Shown here in pieces: positions 1 to 8,591 of a stretch of 64,000 nucleotides of DNA. Below the pieces are notes generated by a model that ran no database searches, was not told the origin of the DNA, and was given only the letters and a program-made list of their open reading frames with translations. Each line of letters opens with the position of its first letter. The stretch's first letter is position 1. The position numbers and the translations under genes were made by a program. Origin of the DNA: Pukyongia sp. (GTDB lineage Bacteria > Bacteroidota > Bacteroidia > Flavobacteriales > Flavobacteriaceae); assembly GCA_030148705.1 (NCBI GenBank), contig JASBSY010000014.1:609939-673938 (forward strand), in the 5' to 3' direction.

Positions 1-219
1 TTTGTATTGTTAATGAGCGTTCGAACCGGAAACCTGGTGCTTGGGGAGGAATCCTCTTTTTCGTTGGAACAGATGAGGGATTTCGACTTGGTTAAACATC
101 TGGAGTCCTATTTGGTTGGAAGCATAACACTTTCAGTTGGAGCGGCCCTGATATTTGGATTCCTGGGATATGTGATATTGAAGCTGATGGAACGAAAACA
201 GATTGTCGCAAATGGATAG
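1..219 (+). CDS. C-terminal fragment of a DUF2062-type membrane protein (5' end outside window)
   Basis: The reading frame is open from the first base, so this is the 3' end of a longer gene. The visible tail has a short polar stretch, then a hydrophobic helix rich in Gly, Ala, Leu and Val around positions 110-185, then a basic end (KLMERKQ). The pattern of a conserved YLVGS followed by a Gly-rich membrane helix resembles the C-terminus of DUF2062 domains, which in Bacteroidota are often fused behind a family 2 glycosyltransferase. Its stop overlaps the ATG of the following MMPL transporter by 8 nt, so the two are translationally coupled in one operon. The family assignment rests on a short tail and is tentative; that it is a membrane protein C-terminus is much safer. 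Confidence 0.55.
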   Translation, partial: FVLLMSVRTGNLVLGEESSFSLEQMRDFDLVKHLESYLVGSITLSVGAALIFGFLGYVILKLMERKQIVANG

Positions 220-2644
220 GTACTTTATATACAGCTACAATTATTTCAGCAAACGCAAATGGTTGTTCTGGTTATGCTGTGGTCTGGTATTTATAGCGCT
301 CGGATTAACGGCCGGAAGGATTCATTTTGAAGAGGACATCTCTCGGTTAATCCCGAATTCGGAAAAGAACAGTGACTTACAAAGGGTACTGGAGACTGTT
401 AATTTTTCCGATAAGATCGTAGTGCTTATTGAAAAGGAAGCCGGGGGCGATACTGAAGATCTGATAGCAGCTGCGGATGCGTTTTCAGACAGTTTACTCC
501 CTCGGGCCGATCGATATGTAAAGGAATTTCAAGGCCGGGTGGAAGATGAAACCGCTCTCAGGATAATGGATTTGGCCTATGAGAACATGCCACTTTTCCT
601 CAGTGATTCAGATTACGAAATACTCGAATCCCGGGTAGATGCCGATAGTATTAGAAAAATAGTGGAGGAGAATTATACGACCCTGGTTTCCCCTGCCGGT
701 ATTGTCTCAAAACAAACTATTATAAGAGATCCGCTGGGGATTTCCTTACTTGGACTTAAACATCTTCAGCAGACGGCCGTTATCGAGAATTTCGAATTGA
801 ATGACGGCTATCTGGTGGGCAAGGAGGGCACATATCTGCTACTTTTTATCACCACCCGTTTTGCTACTTCCGAAACTGCCGAGAACCAAGAGTTCGCTTT
901 GCAGTTGGAAGATATTCGGAAGCAACTGAATATACAGTTCCGGGACATGGCAAGTATAAATTATTACGGCGGGGCTCTGATAGCTGTTGCCAATGCCAAA
1001 CAGATTAAGAGAGATATAACTTTTACCGTTTCCATAGTGGTTGTGATATTGCTTGTGCTCTTTATCCTCTTCTACCGAAAGCTCAGTATACCATTAATTT
1101 TGGGGATGCCTACCTTATTCGGTGCTTTGATGGCCGTTACGGTCCTGTCCTTTGCCCGTACCGAGATTTCGGCGATCTCCCTTGGGATCGGCTCGGTACT
1201 CTTAGGGGTAACCCTGGATTACGGACTTCATATCCTAACTCACTTGAGAAATGGCAGTTCGGTAACCCAATTGTACAGTGAGGTCACGGCTCCTATCCTG
1301 ATGAGTGCCCTCACCACTGCCCTGGCTTTTCTGTGTTTGTTATTTATCGATTCCCGTGCCTTGAACGATCTGGGATTATTTGCTGCCTGCAGTGTTCTCG
1401 GAGCCGCAGTATTTGCACTGTTTTTTATTCCGCATGTTTACAGAGGTTCGGGGGAGAAGTTAAAATCGAATGTACTGGATAAGATCGCCAAGGTTCCGTA
1501 CCAGAAAAGCAATACCCTTCTTGGAGTGATCGTCCTGGCCAGTGTGATAGGAATCTTTACCTTCCGTAGCGTGGAGTTTAACGGGGATCTGGGGGAATTT
1601 AATTTTGTTCCGCCTTCCCTTCAACAAACCGAAAAGCGCCTGGATACCCTTACGAATATCACCGAAAGGTCTTTGTATATAACCGCTTTCGGTGAAGATA
1701 TAGAAGCGGTACTTCAGCAAAATGAATTGGTTTATGAACGCCTAAAGGTTCATGAAGATTACGGCCATATTGAAGGATTTAGTTCGGCCGCAACACTATT
1801 CGCCAGTGAAAAAAAGCAGGAGCTCAGGATCAATACGTGGAATGCATTTTGGACCGATTCACTGAAAGCCGCGGTGCAGAATGTGCTGGTGGAAAGTGGC
1901 AGAACCGTTGGCTTTAAAGAAGGAGCCCATTCCGAATTCTACGAATTACTTCAGAAGGAATTTCAACCCCTCTCAATTGAAGAATATCGCGATTTCCCCA
2001 AAGTTGCGGCAAACGATTTTCTCGCTTCCGAAAGTGGGTTTCATACTGTAACCTCGGTGGTAAGGGTAAAGCCGGAATTTATTCCAAACATTAAGGCTTC
2101 CTTCGAAAATTCGGAGCAGGTGGTCGTGATAGACCGACAGGGATTAAACGAAAGTTTATTGGGATCGCTAAAAGATGATTTCAACAGCCTGATGCTGTAC
2201 TGCCTGCTTGCCGTAAGCATCCTGCTTTTACTCTATTACCGAAGTTTGAAATTGTTATTGGTTACCTTACTGCCAATTATCTTAACCTGGCTAATCACCC
2301 TGGGGGCTATGGGAATTCTGGGTTTACAGTTCAACGTGTTCAATGTTATAATTACGGCCTTTATTTTTGGCCTGGGTGTGGATTACAGCATCTTTATTAC
2401 CAACGGATTAATAAGGAAAGCCTCCGGCGATCTCAAGGCGTTACCTACGCATAAGACCTCGGTGTTACTTTCGGTTATAACGACCTTATTAGGAGTGGGA
2501 GTCCTTATCTTTGCCAGGCATCCTGCTCTTAATTCGATTGCCGCAGTCTCGTTGATCGGTATATTAACAGCGGTAATTTTGGCATTTGTGCTGCAACCGG
2601 TATTATATCAATTTATTAACTTTAAGTTACCTGCAAAGGAATAA
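212..2644 (+). CDS. MMPL/RND-family transporter
   Basis: Inner-membrane exporter of the RND superfamily (MMPL branch), about 810 residues. One helix lies near the N-terminus (residues 17-36), followed by a periplasmic domain of about 230 residues, a five-helix block (about 268-420), a second periplasmic domain and a second helix block (about 650-805). The internal duplication is visible as GVTLDYGLHI in the first half and GLGVDYSIFI in the second, the family's conserved helix-4 motif with Asp. I chose ATG 212 over an in-frame TTG at 203; 212 overlaps the upstream stop. MMPL proteins export lipids or lipid-like products by proton motive force. Between a DUF2062 protein and acyl-handling enzymes, it may move a flexirubin- or aryl-polyene-like lipid to the outer membrane; that substrate is inference. 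Confidence 0.85.
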   Translation: MDRYFIYSYNYFSKRKWLFWLCCGLVFIALGLTAGRIHFEEDISRLIPNSEKNSDLQRVLETVNFSDKIVVLIEKEAGGDTEDLIAAADAFSDSLLPRADRYVKEFQGRVEDETALRIMDLAYENMPLFLSDSDYEILESRVDADSIRKIVEENYTTLVSPAGIVSKQTIIRDPLGISLLGLKHLQQTAVIENFELNDGYLVGKEGTYLLLFITTRFATSETAENQEFALQLEDIRKQLNIQFRDMASINYYGGALIAVANAKQIKRDITFTVSIVVVILLVLFILFYRKLSIPLILGMPTLFGALMAVTVLSFARTEISAISLGIGSVLLGVTLDYGLHILTHLRNGSSVTQLYSEVTAPILMSALTTALAFLCLLFIDSRALNDLGLFAACSVLGAAVFALFFIPHVYRGSGEKLKSNVLDKIAKVPYQKSNTLLGVIVLASVIGIFTFRSVEFNGDLGEFNFVPPSLQQTEKRLDTLTNITERSLYITAFGEDIEAVLQQNELVYERLKVHEDYGHIEGFSSAATLFASEKKQELRINTWNAFWTDSLKAAVQNVLVESGRTVGFKEGAHSEFYELLQKEFQPLSIEEYRDFPKVAANDFLASESGFHTVTSVVRVKPEFIPNIKASFENSEQVVVIDRQGLNESLLGSLKDDFNSLMLYCLLAVSILLLLYYRSLKLLLVTLLPIILTWLITLGAMGILGLQFNVFNVIITAFIFGLGVDYSIFITNGLIRKASGDLKALPTHKTSVLLSVITTLLGVGVLIFARHPALNSIAAVSLIGILTAVILAFVLQPVLYQFINFKLPAKE

Positions 2645-2648
2645 AAAC

Positions 2649-3536
2649 GTGGAGCAGATTAAGACCATTCCCATAACCCGGGTAAAGAATATTTCGAAGG
2701 AGGAATTCGTAAAGAATTTCTACAAACCCCAGCGTCCGGTATTAATTGAAGAGCTTACCCGAGACTGGCCGGCTTACGAGAAATGGGATATCGATTATAT
2801 TCAAAGCCTGGCCGGTGAGCAGGTGGTTCCGCTATACAACAACGAGCCTACCAAGGGACGTAAGAAATCGGTGGTTCCCGCTAAAAAGATGAAGTTGTAC
2901 GATTACCTCGAAATTCTTAAAAGCCAGCCTACCGACCTGAGGATGTTCTTCTACAATGTCCTTCAGAAAATGCCGGAATTAACCAGGGATTTTAGTTACC
3001 CGGATATCGGCCTTCCCTTCTTTAAGAAGTTACCGGTAATGTTCTTCGGGGGCAAGGGCAGTAAGGTTTTGGCCCACTACGATATGGATCTTGCCGATCT
3101 CCTTCACGTGCATTTCCACGGACATAAACGTGTAATATTATTTGCTCCGGAGCAGGCGAAACACCTGTACAAAGTTCCGTTTACGGTTCATAACCTGGAA
3201 GTTATCGATATGGATAATCCCGATTTCAATAAATACCCCGCACTACAACTGGCGGAAGGAATTTCGGTTAATATGAAACACGGGGATGCACTTTACATGC
3301 CCAGTGGGTATTGGCATTATATAACCTATCTGGACGGGGGATTCTCCATCACGCTGAGGGCATTTCCCAGAACAGTGAAAAAACTCGGTAAACTATTCTC
3401 CAACCTGCTGTTTATGCGGAATTTCGAAAACCTGATGCGTTTTACCATGGGGCAACAATGGGTGGACTATAAGGAAAAACGAATGGTAAGACGGCTAAAT
3501 GAATCCTATTGGCGATCTGCTCATGACAAAGGCTGA
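2649..3536 (+). CDS. Cupin-like (JmjC/cupin_8) domain protein, putative Fe(II)/2-oxoglutarate oxygenase
   Basis: About 295 residues from a GTG start four bases after the transporter stop; an upstream in-frame TTG would overlap the transporter by 59 nt and is less likely. The protein is a single double-stranded beta-helix of the cupin_8/JmjC-like class. The iron-binding facial triad is visible: His143-x-Asp145 in AHYDMD and the distal His223 in GYWHYI, with a G-D-x-L-Y-M-P turn before the latter, as in this family. Such enzymes usually hydroxylate a protein or small molecule using 2-oxoglutarate. The substrate is unknown; position in the operon suggests modification of the lipid or aryl product made and exported by its neighbours. 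The gene overlaps the next start (3523) by 14 nt. Confidence 0.8.
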   Translation: MEQIKTIPITRVKNISKEEFVKNFYKPQRPVLIEELTRDWPAYEKWDIDYIQSLAGEQVVPLYNNEPTKGRKKSVVPAKKMKLYDYLEILKSQPTDLRMFFYNVLQKMPELTRDFSYPDIGLPFFKKLPVMFFGGKGSKVLAHYDMDLADLLHVHFHGHKRVILFAPEQAKHLYKVPFTVHNLEVIDMDNPDFNKYPALQLAEGISVNMKHGDALYMPSGYWHYITYLDGGFSITLRAFPRTVKKLGKLFSNLLFMRNFENLMRFTMGQQWVDYKEKRMVRRLNESYWRSAHDKG

Positions 3537-5202
3537 AAAGTATGTAACATTTTTTACCGGATTGCTCCTGCTGGCGCTTTTACAGTCATGCGGGATACAG
3601 GGCTCACTTACTCATTCGCCCCAGACCACCGGCTTCAATGCCGACATTCCGGAGCGGGTGGAACTAAACGACACCACGTTCATTGCCGGGAATAATTTCC
3701 TGCTGAAAAATAAATACGGACTCTGGGAACTCTACTCAGAAGGGGATCCTCTGGAGCGCGGACTTGTAACCGGCAGGCTTACGGAAGAGCTTTACAAGAA
3801 GCAGGAAACTGTGTTTATGGAAAAAATAAACACGCTGGTGCCTTCCCCGGCACAACGTAATTTTTTACGGAAGTTCCTTAACTGGTACAACCGAAAAATG
3901 TACAGGTTTATCGCCGAAGAGTATAAAACCGAAATCTACGGCATCTCCCGTTATGCCAGCGATGATTTCAACAGTTTGGCACCCCCTTATCTGCGGGCCT
4001 TGTATCTGCACGCCGCACACGACATTGGCCATGCCTTACAGGATCTCGCACTGGTTGGATGCACCTCTTTTGCCCTATGGGGCGACAAAAGTGAAGACGG
4101 AAATTTGTTAATTGGTAGGAACTTCGACTTCTATGCAGGCGATGCGTTTGCAGAGGAAAAGATCGTCTCCTTCGTCAACCCCGATCAAGGATATAAGTTT
4201 ATGTCGGTGACCTGGGGCGGAATGATAGGAGTGGTATCCGGGATGAATGAAAAGGGATTGACCGTCACCATCAATGCCGGGAAATCGCGTATTCCGCTAG
4301 TTGCCAAGACGCCAATTTCCATAGTGACTCGTGAAATTTTGCAATATGCCTCAACCATCGATGAGGCTATTGCCATTGCGGAAAAGAAAGAGGTATTTGT
4401 AAGTGAAGCCATCATGGTAGGAAGCAAGGCAGACGGTAAAGCCGTGCTGATTGAAATGTCTCCAAATAATTTTGGAGTATTCGAGGTGCAGAACAGCAGC
4501 GAGTTAATCTGTTCCAACCACTTTCAAAGTGATGCCTATGAAAATGACAGGCGCAATAATAAGACTCAACTGGAAAGTCATTCGGTTTATCGGTTTCGGC
4601 GGATGGAACAACTTTTAGAACAGCAAGAACGGGTAGATCCTTCAGAAGCGGTGAACATTCTCAGAAACCGTAAGGGGCTGGACGATATGGCAATCGGGTA
4701 CGGGAATGAAAAGGCACTTAACCAGTTGCTGGCACATCACGGCATCGTCTTTCAGCCTGAATCGCTGCGGGTGTGGGTATCGGCAAATCCTTACCAACTC
4801 GGGGCGTTTGTAGGTTACGATCTGGGGGAAGTCTTTGGCAGTCGTGAAAACAATCCTGCAACCTCGACGGTTGCTCTGATAGATAAAACGATCCCGGCTG
4901 ATCCGTTTTTGAAAAGTGAAGCTTATGCAAGCTATGAGCGCTATCGCGAACTGGAAACCCGGGCTGAGTTATTTTTACTGGGAAAGGAGCTCATGGACGA
5001 AAAAGTTGCCGAAGCACTTATAGAAAACAACCCCGAATACTGGAAAGCGTATTATCTTGCCGGTCGGTACTATTACGAATTGGAGAAATTCGACCTGGCG
5101 CAACATAAATTAAGACAAGCGGCAGCCCTGGAAATCGCATCTGTTCCCGAACGGGAGGAAGTTGAAAAGTATCTGCGAAAATCTGAAAGAAAAGCAAAAT
5201 GA
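3523..5202 (+). CDS. C45-family autoproteolytic acyltransferase/hydrolase, lipoprotein
   Basis: N-terminal nucleophile (Ntn) hydrolase related to acyl-CoA:6-aminopenicillanate acyltransferase and choloylglycine hydrolase. I prefer ATG 3523 to ATG 3499: from 3523 the protein begins with a compact lipoprotein signal ending LLQSC. The expected nucleophile is Cys180 in the GCTSFALWG motif, followed by GRNFDF, the hallmark of these enzymes; in the family, cleavage before this Cys frees the catalytic amine. The last roughly 75 residues form a TPR-like helical pair (WKAYYLAGRYYYELEKF). As a probable lipoprotein it would act in the periplasm or at the outer membrane, transferring or removing acyl groups from amines. 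Homologues of this type sit in flexirubin-like loci, but its acyl substrate is unknown. Confidence 0.8.
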   Translation: MTKAEKYVTFFTGLLLLALLQSCGIQGSLTHSPQTTGFNADIPERVELNDTTFIAGNNFLLKNKYGLWELYSEGDPLERGLVTGRLTEELYKKQETVFMEKINTLVPSPAQRNFLRKFLNWYNRKMYRFIAEEYKTEIYGISRYASDDFNSLAPPYLRALYLHAAHDIGHALQDLALVGCTSFALWGDKSEDGNLLIGRNFDFYAGDAFAEEKIVSFVNPDQGYKFMSVTWGGMIGVVSGMNEKGLTVTINAGKSRIPLVAKTPISIVTREILQYASTIDEAIAIAEKKEVFVSEAIMVGSKADGKAVLIEMSPNNFGVFEVQNSSELICSNHFQSDAYENDRRNNKTQLESHSVYRFRRMEQLLEQQERVDPSEAVNILRNRKGLDDMAIGYGNEKALNQLLAHHGIVFQPESLRVWVSANPYQLGAFVGYDLGEVFGSRENNPATSTVALIDKTIPADPFLKSEAYASYERYRELETRAELFLLGKELMDEKVAEALIENNPEYWKAYYLAGRYYYELEKFDLAQHKLRQAAALEIASVPEREEVEKYLRKSERKAK

Positions 5203-6491
5203 TGAATTCTGAAGCAGCATATAATAGTTTGAAGGAGATCTCATTTCTTCAGGAAAAAGAACTGGAAAAAACGCTTGCGTATGTAGCCGGGAATTCGCCA
5301 TTTTACAAACGGCTCTTTGAACATCACGGCATCCATCCGAAAGATATTTGCACGCTTGGTGATTTTAAAAAACTGCCTCTAACGACCAAAGACGACCTGC
5401 AGCGTTTCAACACCGATTTTCTCTGTGTGGAACGCTCCCGCATAATAGATTATGTTACAACTTCGGGAACGTTGGGAGAACCCGTAATGATGGGCTTAAC
5501 AGAGAAGGATCTGAAACGCCTGGCATATAACGAAGCGCTTTCCCTGGCTTGTTCAGGGGTTAACAGTGAGACCACCATACAGTTGATGACAACTATGGAC
5601 AGGCGTTTTATGGCCGGACTGGCCTATTTTCTCGGTGCCAGGGAATTGGGTGCCGGCATTGTAAGAGTAGGATCGGGAATCCCCGAGTTACAGTGGGACA
5701 GCATACTTAAGTTTGAACCGGACTATCTTATCTGCGTGCCTTCATTTCTTCTGAAGCTGATCGAGTACGCCGGGGAAAATTCAATCGATCCGGCTAAAAC
5801 TTCGGTCAAGGCGGCTATTTGCATCGGAGAACCCGTTTCCTCCGAAGGCCTCGAGCCCAACAGCCTTGCCAAAAAAATTAGGGCGAAGTGGGATATTGAA
5901 TTATTCTCAACCTATGCTTCCACCGAAATGGCCACTGCTTTTAACGACTGCGAATATCACAGAGGAGGTCACCTTCATCCGGAATTGATACTATGTGAGT
6001 TGCTGGACGAAGAGGGAAATGAAGTAGCTGAAGGTACAGTAGGGGAACTTACCATAACTACCCTGGGTGTAGAAGGGATGCCATTAGTGCGGTTTAGAAC
6101 CGGGGATATGCTGCAGATACACCGGGAACCGTGCGAATGTGGAAGGAACACCCCTCGCCTGGGTCCGGTAATCGGCCGTAAACAACAGATGATAAAGTAT
6201 AAGGGAACTACCTTGTATCCCCCGGCAATTTATAATGTCCTGGGAGATTTCAAGGAGATTGAGCATTTTGTTGTAGAGTTGTTTCACAGCCAGGTGGGAA
6301 CCGATGAGATCTTATTGAAACTGGCGATAGAAAACCCTTCTGAAAAACTGATAGAGGACATTAAGGATCATTTTAGAGCCAAACTTCGCGTTCGGCCAAA
6401 TGTTGAAATAGTACCGGCCCACGAATTGAAGAAACTCCTGTATCCTCCTATGAGCCGGAAGCCGAGATATCTCATAGATAAACGAAATTGA
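5199..6491 (+). CDS. Phenylacetate-CoA ligase (PaaK)-like adenylate-forming enzyme
   Basis: About 430 residues, the usual size for PaaK-type ligases, which activate an aromatic or acyl carboxylate as acyl-AMP and pass it to CoA or a carrier protein. The ATP-binding loop is visible as TTSGTLGEP, the adenine/acid region as STYASTEMA, the ribose-contact Asp in RFRTGDM, and a C-terminal small-domain stretch KYKGTTLYPPAI. A Cys pair (CECG) lies before it, as in the PaaK family. The start overlaps the C45 stop (ATGATGA), and the second ATG at 5202 is equally possible. It is the last gene of the operon and probably primes or tailors the aromatic headgroup or fatty acid of the product; the actual acid is not readable from sequence. 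Confidence 0.82.
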   Translation: MMNSEAAYNSLKEISFLQEKELEKTLAYVAGNSPFYKRLFEHHGIHPKDICTLGDFKKLPLTTKDDLQRFNTDFLCVERSRIIDYVTTSGTLGEPVMMGLTEKDLKRLAYNEALSLACSGVNSETTIQLMTTMDRRFMAGLAYFLGARELGAGIVRVGSGIPELQWDSILKFEPDYLICVPSFLLKLIEYAGENSIDPAKTSVKAAICIGEPVSSEGLEPNSLAKKIRAKWDIELFSTYASTEMATAFNDCEYHRGGHLHPELILCELLDEEGNEVAEGTVGELTITTLGVEGMPLVRFRTGDMLQIHREPCECGRNTPRLGPVIGRKQQMIKYKGTTLYPPAIYNVLGDFKEIEHFVVELFHSQVGTDEILLKLAIENPSEKLIEDIKDHFRAKLRVRPNVEIVPAHELKKLLYPPMSRKPRYLIDKRN

Positions 6492-6537
6492 TCAGGTAGC
6501 CGAAATAATCACAGGAGCGAAGTATATCCTTTGCACA

Positions 6538-7143
6538 CTACCTGTTTTCAATAGGGATACTTTCGTTGAATAGCCGCCAGGTATACCCCAGTTCACTAGT
6601 GGCATCCAGGTCGAAAACCGAATAATAACGAAACATCCGGCCGGGGTTTTCCGGATCGACGAAGATAGGACTAAGCGTATCGGGCCTGTTGTCCTTATGA
6701 ATTGCCCAACCGTTTACAACGGGCAGCCATTGTCCGTTTTTTAAGATATAGAGATAGTACTTATCAAAATTTGTATCCTTAAGGCGGGTGTTGAGGAGTA
6801 ACAGATCGCGGTCGAACTCATCGAATCTCAGGAACGATAAGTCCGCTCCGTATGCTTTGGGGATGGTTAATTGGGGGGCAGTATTGTTCTCGAAGGCAAT
6901 GGTGGTAAAACCCTTTTTGCTATCCACATGTTTCACATACCCGTAAAATTCCTCAACTCCTGAAATAAAGTTGGCGTGTACAGCGCCTTCAGGTATCACC
7001 GGAGCGATAATAACCTCCTTTGGAGGAGAGACAACGGTATTGGTATTAGTGTCTCTGGGCCCTATAACCACATTATTCTTTTTGTGAGGAGGAGACCCAC
7101 AGGAGAGTAGGGCAAGCGACAATAAAAAAAATAAACAGCGCAT
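6538..7143 (-). CDS. Putative lipoprotein of unknown function
   Basis: About 201 residues beginning with a clear lipoprotein signal (hydrophobic run then LLSCG), so it is probably anchored in the inner or outer membrane. After the acylated Cys there is a low-complexity Pro/Thr/Asn linker to about residue 50, then a folded domain with many aromatic and beta-like segments (FYGYVKHVDSKKGFTTIAF, YYLYILKNGQWLPVVNGW). I do not recognise the family. Its start codon overlaps the stop of the upstream universal stress gene by one base (TAATG), so the two are co-transcribed and coupled. It is convergent with the PaaK-like gene, 46 nt away, with no obvious terminator between them. No catalytic motif is evident. 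Confidence 0.7.
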   Translation of the reverse strand: MRCLFFLLSLALLSCGSPPHKKNNVVIGPRDTNTNTVVSPPKEVIIAPVIPEGAVHANFISGVEEFYGYVKHVDSKKGFTTIAFENNTAPQLTIPKAYGADLSFLRFDEFDRDLLLLNTRLKDTNFDKYYLYILKNGQWLPVVNGWAIHKDNRPDTLSPIFVDPENPGRMFRYYSVFDLDATSELGYTWRLFNESIPIENR

Positions 7144-7964
7144 TAAATCTTAAACGTAATAACGGGCATATTTGCGTGATTTACCATGTCCTCACTAATG
7201 CTTCCGTTAAAGAAGTGCGACAGGCCTTTTCGCCCATGTGTGCTCATTCCGATTAGCTGAGCTTTAATTTCCTTGGCAAAATTCAGGATTCCTTTTTCAA
7301 CCGACACATCATTGTAAATATTCAGGGTGTAATTACCTACAGCAGTTCCTTTTACAAATTTCTCCATCATGGCACGTGCCTCAGCCGTCGTTTTAAAACT
7401 GCTTGGGGTGTTGATCAGGAGCAGGTGAATATGGGCACCCACTGATTGGGCAAAACTTTGAGCCTGCACAAATGGTTTCCTGCATTCTTCAGAAAAATCG
7501 GTAGCGAAGACGAAGTCGCGCACTTCGAAGTTTGCATGGTGATTTTTAATCACCAATACCGGGATATCAGAGGTCCGAACCACTTTTTCCGTATTACTTC
7601 CTATGAACATTTCCCTAAAGCCGCTGGCTCCATGAGACCCCATAATGATAAGGTCGATCTTGTTCTTGGTAACAGCCTCTTTGATGTCGTCATAAATTTC
7701 CCCATGTCCGATGGTTTCGTAAATGGTAATATCCTGAAGAAAGGGTTTCTTCAGCAATTCGGAAAATCTCTTCTCAGCCAGTTTAATGAAGTATAAAGCT
7801 TCGGGCAAACTTCCTGTGTCGCCCGAATTAGCAAGATGTAGCGGAATTTCCATACTGTGAAGCAGAAAGATTTCCCCATCGTTTTTGGCTGCCATTTGAG
7901 CCGCGATCTTCAGTGCATTTTCAGCTTGTTCGGAGAAATCGGTTGGGACTAAAATTCTTTTCAT
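7143..7964 (-). CDS. Universal stress protein, two tandem Usp domains
   Basis: Cytoplasmic protein of about 273 residues made of two UspA-like alpha/beta domains (roughly 1-145 and 150-273). The first starts with the classic KRILVPTDFSE strand and carries the ATP-binding pattern G-x-H-G-x-x-G with downstream GSNTEKVV. The second repeats it: FATDFSEE, then GMSTHGRKG and GSISEDMV. Because both halves keep the G-x-x-G and G-(S/T) elements, both may bind ATP. Tandem Usp proteins are common in Bacteroidota and are linked to stress survival and persistence, though the mechanism is rarely known. It is divergent from rimP and coupled to the downstream lipoprotein gene. No strong promoter box was identified on its strand in the 159-nt gap. 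Confidence 0.92.
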   Translation of the reverse strand: MKRILVPTDFSEQAENALKIAAQMAAKNDGEIFLLHSMEIPLHLANSGDTGSLPEALYFIKLAEKRFSELLKKPFLQDITIYETIGHGEIYDDIKEAVTKNKIDLIIMGSHGASGFREMFIGSNTEKVVRTSDIPVLVIKNHHANFEVRDFVFATDFSEECRKPFVQAQSFAQSVGAHIHLLLINTPSSFKTTAEARAMMEKFVKGTAVGNYTLNIYNDVSVEKGILNFAKEIKAQLIGMSTHGRKGLSHFFNGSISEDMVNHANMPVITFKI

Positions 7965-8052
7965 AAGGGGATTATTTTCTAGTTGGTTTTCTTACAGGAA
8001 GATACAAAAATTAATCGGGAGCAATTCGTTTTTATAATATAAAAATATGTAC

Positions 8053-8060
8053 TATATTTG
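8053..8060 (+). promoter_or_regulatory. Putative -7 promoter box for rimP-nusA-infB
   Basis: TATATTTG fits the Bacteroidota -7 consensus TAnnTTTG. It lies about 70 nt upstream of the rimP start and just before a terminator-like hairpin, giving a predicted transcript start near 8064. No convincing TTG is seen about 20 nt upstream, so the assignment rests on the -7 box and context. Confidence 0.55.
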
Positions 8061-8084
8061 CAGCGAATTTGGTACGTAACAACC

Positions 8085-8110
8085 GAGGGGACATAGAGTC
8101 CCCTCTTTTT
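8085..8110 (+). terminator. Terminator-like hairpin in the rimP leader (possible attenuator)
   Basis: GAGGGGAC (8085-8092) and GTCCCCTC (8098-8105) form a perfect 8-bp, GC-rich stem with the five-base loop ATAGA, followed directly by five T residues (8106-8110). This is the architecture of an intrinsic terminator, yet it lies between the predicted promoter and the rimP ATG at 8124. The hairpin cannot serve the divergent usp gene, whose transcript runs the other way. A leader terminator controlling an operon that encodes NusA, itself a termination factor, would be a natural autoregulatory device; this role is inference. Confidence 0.7.
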
Positions 8111-8123
8111 ATAGCCAAAAATA

Positions 8124-8585
8124 ATGCGTGAGAAAGTAGCAGGATTACTGGATGAAGCACTAAAGCAGAACGAATCGCTGTTCCTCATCGATCTAAGTAT
8201 TTCAGAATCAAATCAAATACGGGTAATAATCGACGGGGATAGCGGAGTCTCGGTGCAGGATTGTATTGACATAAGCCGGGCGATAGAGCACAATCTCGAT
8301 CGCGAGCAGGAGGATTTTTCGCTTGAAGTGCATTCAGCGGGTGTGTCCGAACCCTTAACCATGGTTCGACAGTACAAGAAAAATGCAGGCCGAAATCTAA
8401 AGGTAAAGACTGCAACCCAAACTATTGAAGGCAAGCTTGAGGAAGTGAACGATACCGCGATCAAACTGACGTGGAAAGCACGCGAACCCAAGCCTGTTGG
8501 AAAAGGAAAAATTACCGTTCAAAAAGCAGCGGAAATTCCTTACAGCGATATTATTGAAGCAAAAGTGATGATAAAATTTAATTAG
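8124..8585 (+). CDS. rimP: Ribosome maturation factor RimP
   Basis: About 153 residues, the normal length. RimP assists late maturation of the 30S subunit in the cytoplasm. The N-terminal domain shows the family pattern of helix, strand (LFLIDLSIS), strand ([24 protein letters not shown]) and a Glu-rich segment leading to the conserved [10 protein letters not shown] (usually V-S-S-P-G-x-x-R-P-L in Proteobacteria). The C-terminal SH3-like domain follows ([15 protein letters not shown], ending [12 protein letters not shown]). It heads the conserved operon rimP-nusA-infB, with nusA beginning 6 nt after its stop. Regulation may involve the hairpin in its leader at 8085-8110. Confidence 0.95.
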   Translation: MREKVAGLLDEALKQNESLFLIDLSISESNQIRVIIDGDSGVSVQDCIDISRAIEHNLDREQEDFSLEVHSAGVSEPLTMVRQYKKNAGRNLKVKTATQTIEGKLEEVNDTAIKLTWKAREPKPVGKGKITVQKAAEIPYSDIIEAKVMIKFN

Positions 8586-8591
8586 AAGAAC

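Noticed and set aside
8005..8012. CAAAAATT as a minus-strand promoter box for the usp gene
   Set aside because: It reads AATTTTTG on the minus strand and so fails the TA of the consensus.
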